Assembly (NCBI GenBank): GCA_051294375.1
Contig: CM119267.1
Coordinates: 13,339,081-13,403,080, forward strand
DNA from: Paraspadella gotoi
Lineage: Eukaryota > Chaetognatha
Direction: 5' to 3'
Length of the DNA stretch: 64,000 bases
The notes below the pieces were generated by a model. The model was not told the DNA's origin. It did not search any database and was given only the letters and a program-made list of their open reading frames with translations. Below are positions 62,136 to 64,000 of the stretch, piece after piece. The position numbers were made by a program, and so were the translations under genes. How positions within the stretch are numbered: position 1 is the stretch's first letter; each line of letters starts with the position of its first letter.

Positions 62136-64000
62136 TAAATTAAATTATGGTTCTTACATCATTTTTAGTTTCAGATTTTAAAATAGATATATATGTAAAA
62201 TGTTATTTAAAATTGTAAATAAGGTTTATTAAAAATTAGTATGGTATAAAAATTTATAAAATTGGGCCTCCTTAATGAGTAGTAATTTTTTTAGAAAAAT
62301 GAAATATTTTTATCGCATAGCGGATTATGAAAAACGACCTGACAGATTTTAAGGAATAAGCTTTATTTATATATTTGTAGTAGTAATTTTATAACCCTAA
62401 AAAAAAAAACAAATGACTCTTTTGGCCACCATGTTTGAATGAGAAAGCTGTCTGCAATGGTGTGCCTATCATAACAGTGAAACGATTCATTGCCGCGTCA
62501 CTAATTAGGCATCAGGTTGTTTTTTTGCTGATTGAAGCTATGATAGCATATAAAACCATATTGTTTCAGCGAGCAAGGAGTTTTACTGGACGATTAAGAT
62601 GCTTCGGCGAGTCTTGATAGAAACTCACATTTGCATAGTATCCATCTTTATGATGACATAGAAAGGACGGAGCTGTCGCGGATTTCAGACGTTGCAGGAT
62701 GTTCCTTCTGAAGCCGATTATTTTTTTTTCTTCGGCCTCGAACAGCATGGTAATCGTAGCGAGTGGCCAATAACTTTGAATGAAATCAGCCGTCATAAAA
62801 GCGTCACACGCATTTAGGAGAGGAAAAATCCGTCGCGAGAGGACAGCACTAAATAAAAATGAATGATTGACAGTTGTTAATAGGATAATACTTTCTGAGA
62901 TCCCCGTCTAAATTACAATTTGTCAGTACAGTGCAGTCACACCAATATATTCGAACCTGAGTTGTCAGAATTCAAATTATGATAAATTATGCAAAAAATA
63001 TTCGATGTCCGTAGAATTGTCCAATGTATATTTAATAGAAAAAAAGCATTTATTATTTTATTTTGACTTTTTCTTTTTATTAAGTAAGTTTAGTTTATAT
63101 ATATAAATATTATTTATACTTAATATTGATATCATATCTGCCTCTAGCAATGAATAGTGAAAACTGTTTCAATATTTGATTATTAAGCGATGACTATATT
63201 GATATGATCCTAAATAAGATTGAGATATTGTAGTAATTGAACTTGAATGGCTTTTTTCATGTCTGGGATTTCAATTTTGATTTATTTTCAGTTTTTAAGT
63301 AGTCTTTTATTAGTTGTTGGGTGGAGAAGGCGTGCGGCTCTCGAAGACTACGAACTCGAATATAAATAAAGCGTGTGGGAAACGTTGAGTGCATAGACGA
63401 ATGTAAGTTGGATTGTGATGGAGGGTTGCTGCTGCAGTTTCTCGTCAATCTATGGGCATCATGGAAAAAATATTCTTACCAAGCGTTAAGGCGCGGAAAT
63501 TGGTTTAGACTAGGACAGGGGTGTTGGCTGCCGATTGTCAATATTAGACTGTGTATTCTTCACGGTTTCGTCGGGATAGTGTGTTGAGTTTTTATACAAA
63601 ACACCTATAAAATTAAAGTTTAAAATGCATTGAATTAATTAAATTAATTTAATTAATTACGCTAATGAGTGAGGACAGATTTGACCTGGTATTGCTCGAA
63701 ACTTGTTTTTTTACAGGATTTTAAAAATTTTTTTTTTGTCCGCATATATTACAGTTCTATACATCATTGTGAGTGTGCCGTATTCGCATACTGACAAAGC
63801 AAATATTCTGGCATGCCTGATTGTTAAATTTCAAGTATATATTCGTCGTCTATTTTTAACCCACCTTGATTTCTTCCAATAGTCTAAGCTTTTAAAAAAT
63901 TTCTCGGATTTCCGATTTGACGTATCTGGCCTCATGCCGTCTAAATAGATAACCCAATGTTGTCTGGACATATGGAGAGTAAATACAGGCGCGGAATACA

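Larger units (their letters stand above)
57717..64000. other. Probable formin intron, no exon recognised
   Basis: The preceding FH2 exon (lasso/knob part) is expected upstream on the minus strand but is not visible. The stretch contains a CT microsatellite at about 57805-57870, AT-rich DNA, a purine-rich tract (59735-60300), a degraded TA transposon (60911-61390) and a decayed tRNA-like LTR. Short open frames at 61612-61809 and 62566-62796 (minus) have no recognisable domain. Confidence 0.5.

Overview
The window reads as intron-rich, repeat-laden genomic DNA of an invertebrate animal. The evidence is canonical GT-AG introns with consistent phases, a Daam-class formin, one rhodopsin-type GPCR first exon, and abundant eukaryotic mobile elements: TIR transposons, LTR-type elements with primer-binding and polypurine sites, hammerhead-like cores typical of Penelope-like elements, and foldbacks. 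Two 10-N runs mark assembly gaps. I cannot name the phylum. I see no rRNA gene, no intact tRNA gene and no CRISPR array.

Layout. (1) 0.5-1.7 kb: a TA-flanked DNA transposon, then the first coding exon of a GPCR on the minus strand (1738-1945). (2) 5.3-18.9 kb: one large minus-strand gene that I could assemble almost completely (13 common exons plus two alternative terminal exons). It encodes about 2,500-2,700 residues of acidic, disordered sequence punctuated by short basic/aromatic KF-x-F-x-x-P motifs. Every internal exon after the second is phase 1-1, and most end with one such motif. One terminal exon gives a membrane-spanning tail with its own AATAAA; the other gives a soluble Ser/Pro/acidic tail. 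(3) 18.9-27.5 kb: microsatellite and purine-rich sequence, plus an orphan first exon at 24488-24564 (minus). (4) 27.5-57.7 kb: the 3' part of a Daam-like formin on the minus strand, with three consecutive FH2 exons, a Gln-rich linker exon and the C-terminal autoregulatory (DAD) exon. Its introns of about 6-11 kb are packed with repeats. (5) 57.7-64 kb: further repeat-rich sequence, probably the next formin intron; no exon is visible.

Two features deserve most attention. The first is the modular motif-per-exon gene, whose exons can be skipped without changing frame and whose 3' end chooses between membrane anchor and soluble tail. The second is a family of very small LTR-type elements whose terminal repeat carries tRNA-like A and B box sequences; one complete unit of about 650 bp has two terminal repeats, a primer-binding-like site and a polypurine tract. 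Other notable signals are five hammerhead-like motifs, a 40-bp tandem array that multiplies a formin splice donor, a repeat fused to a formin splice acceptor, and three apparent frameshifts clustered in exon 3 of the large gene.
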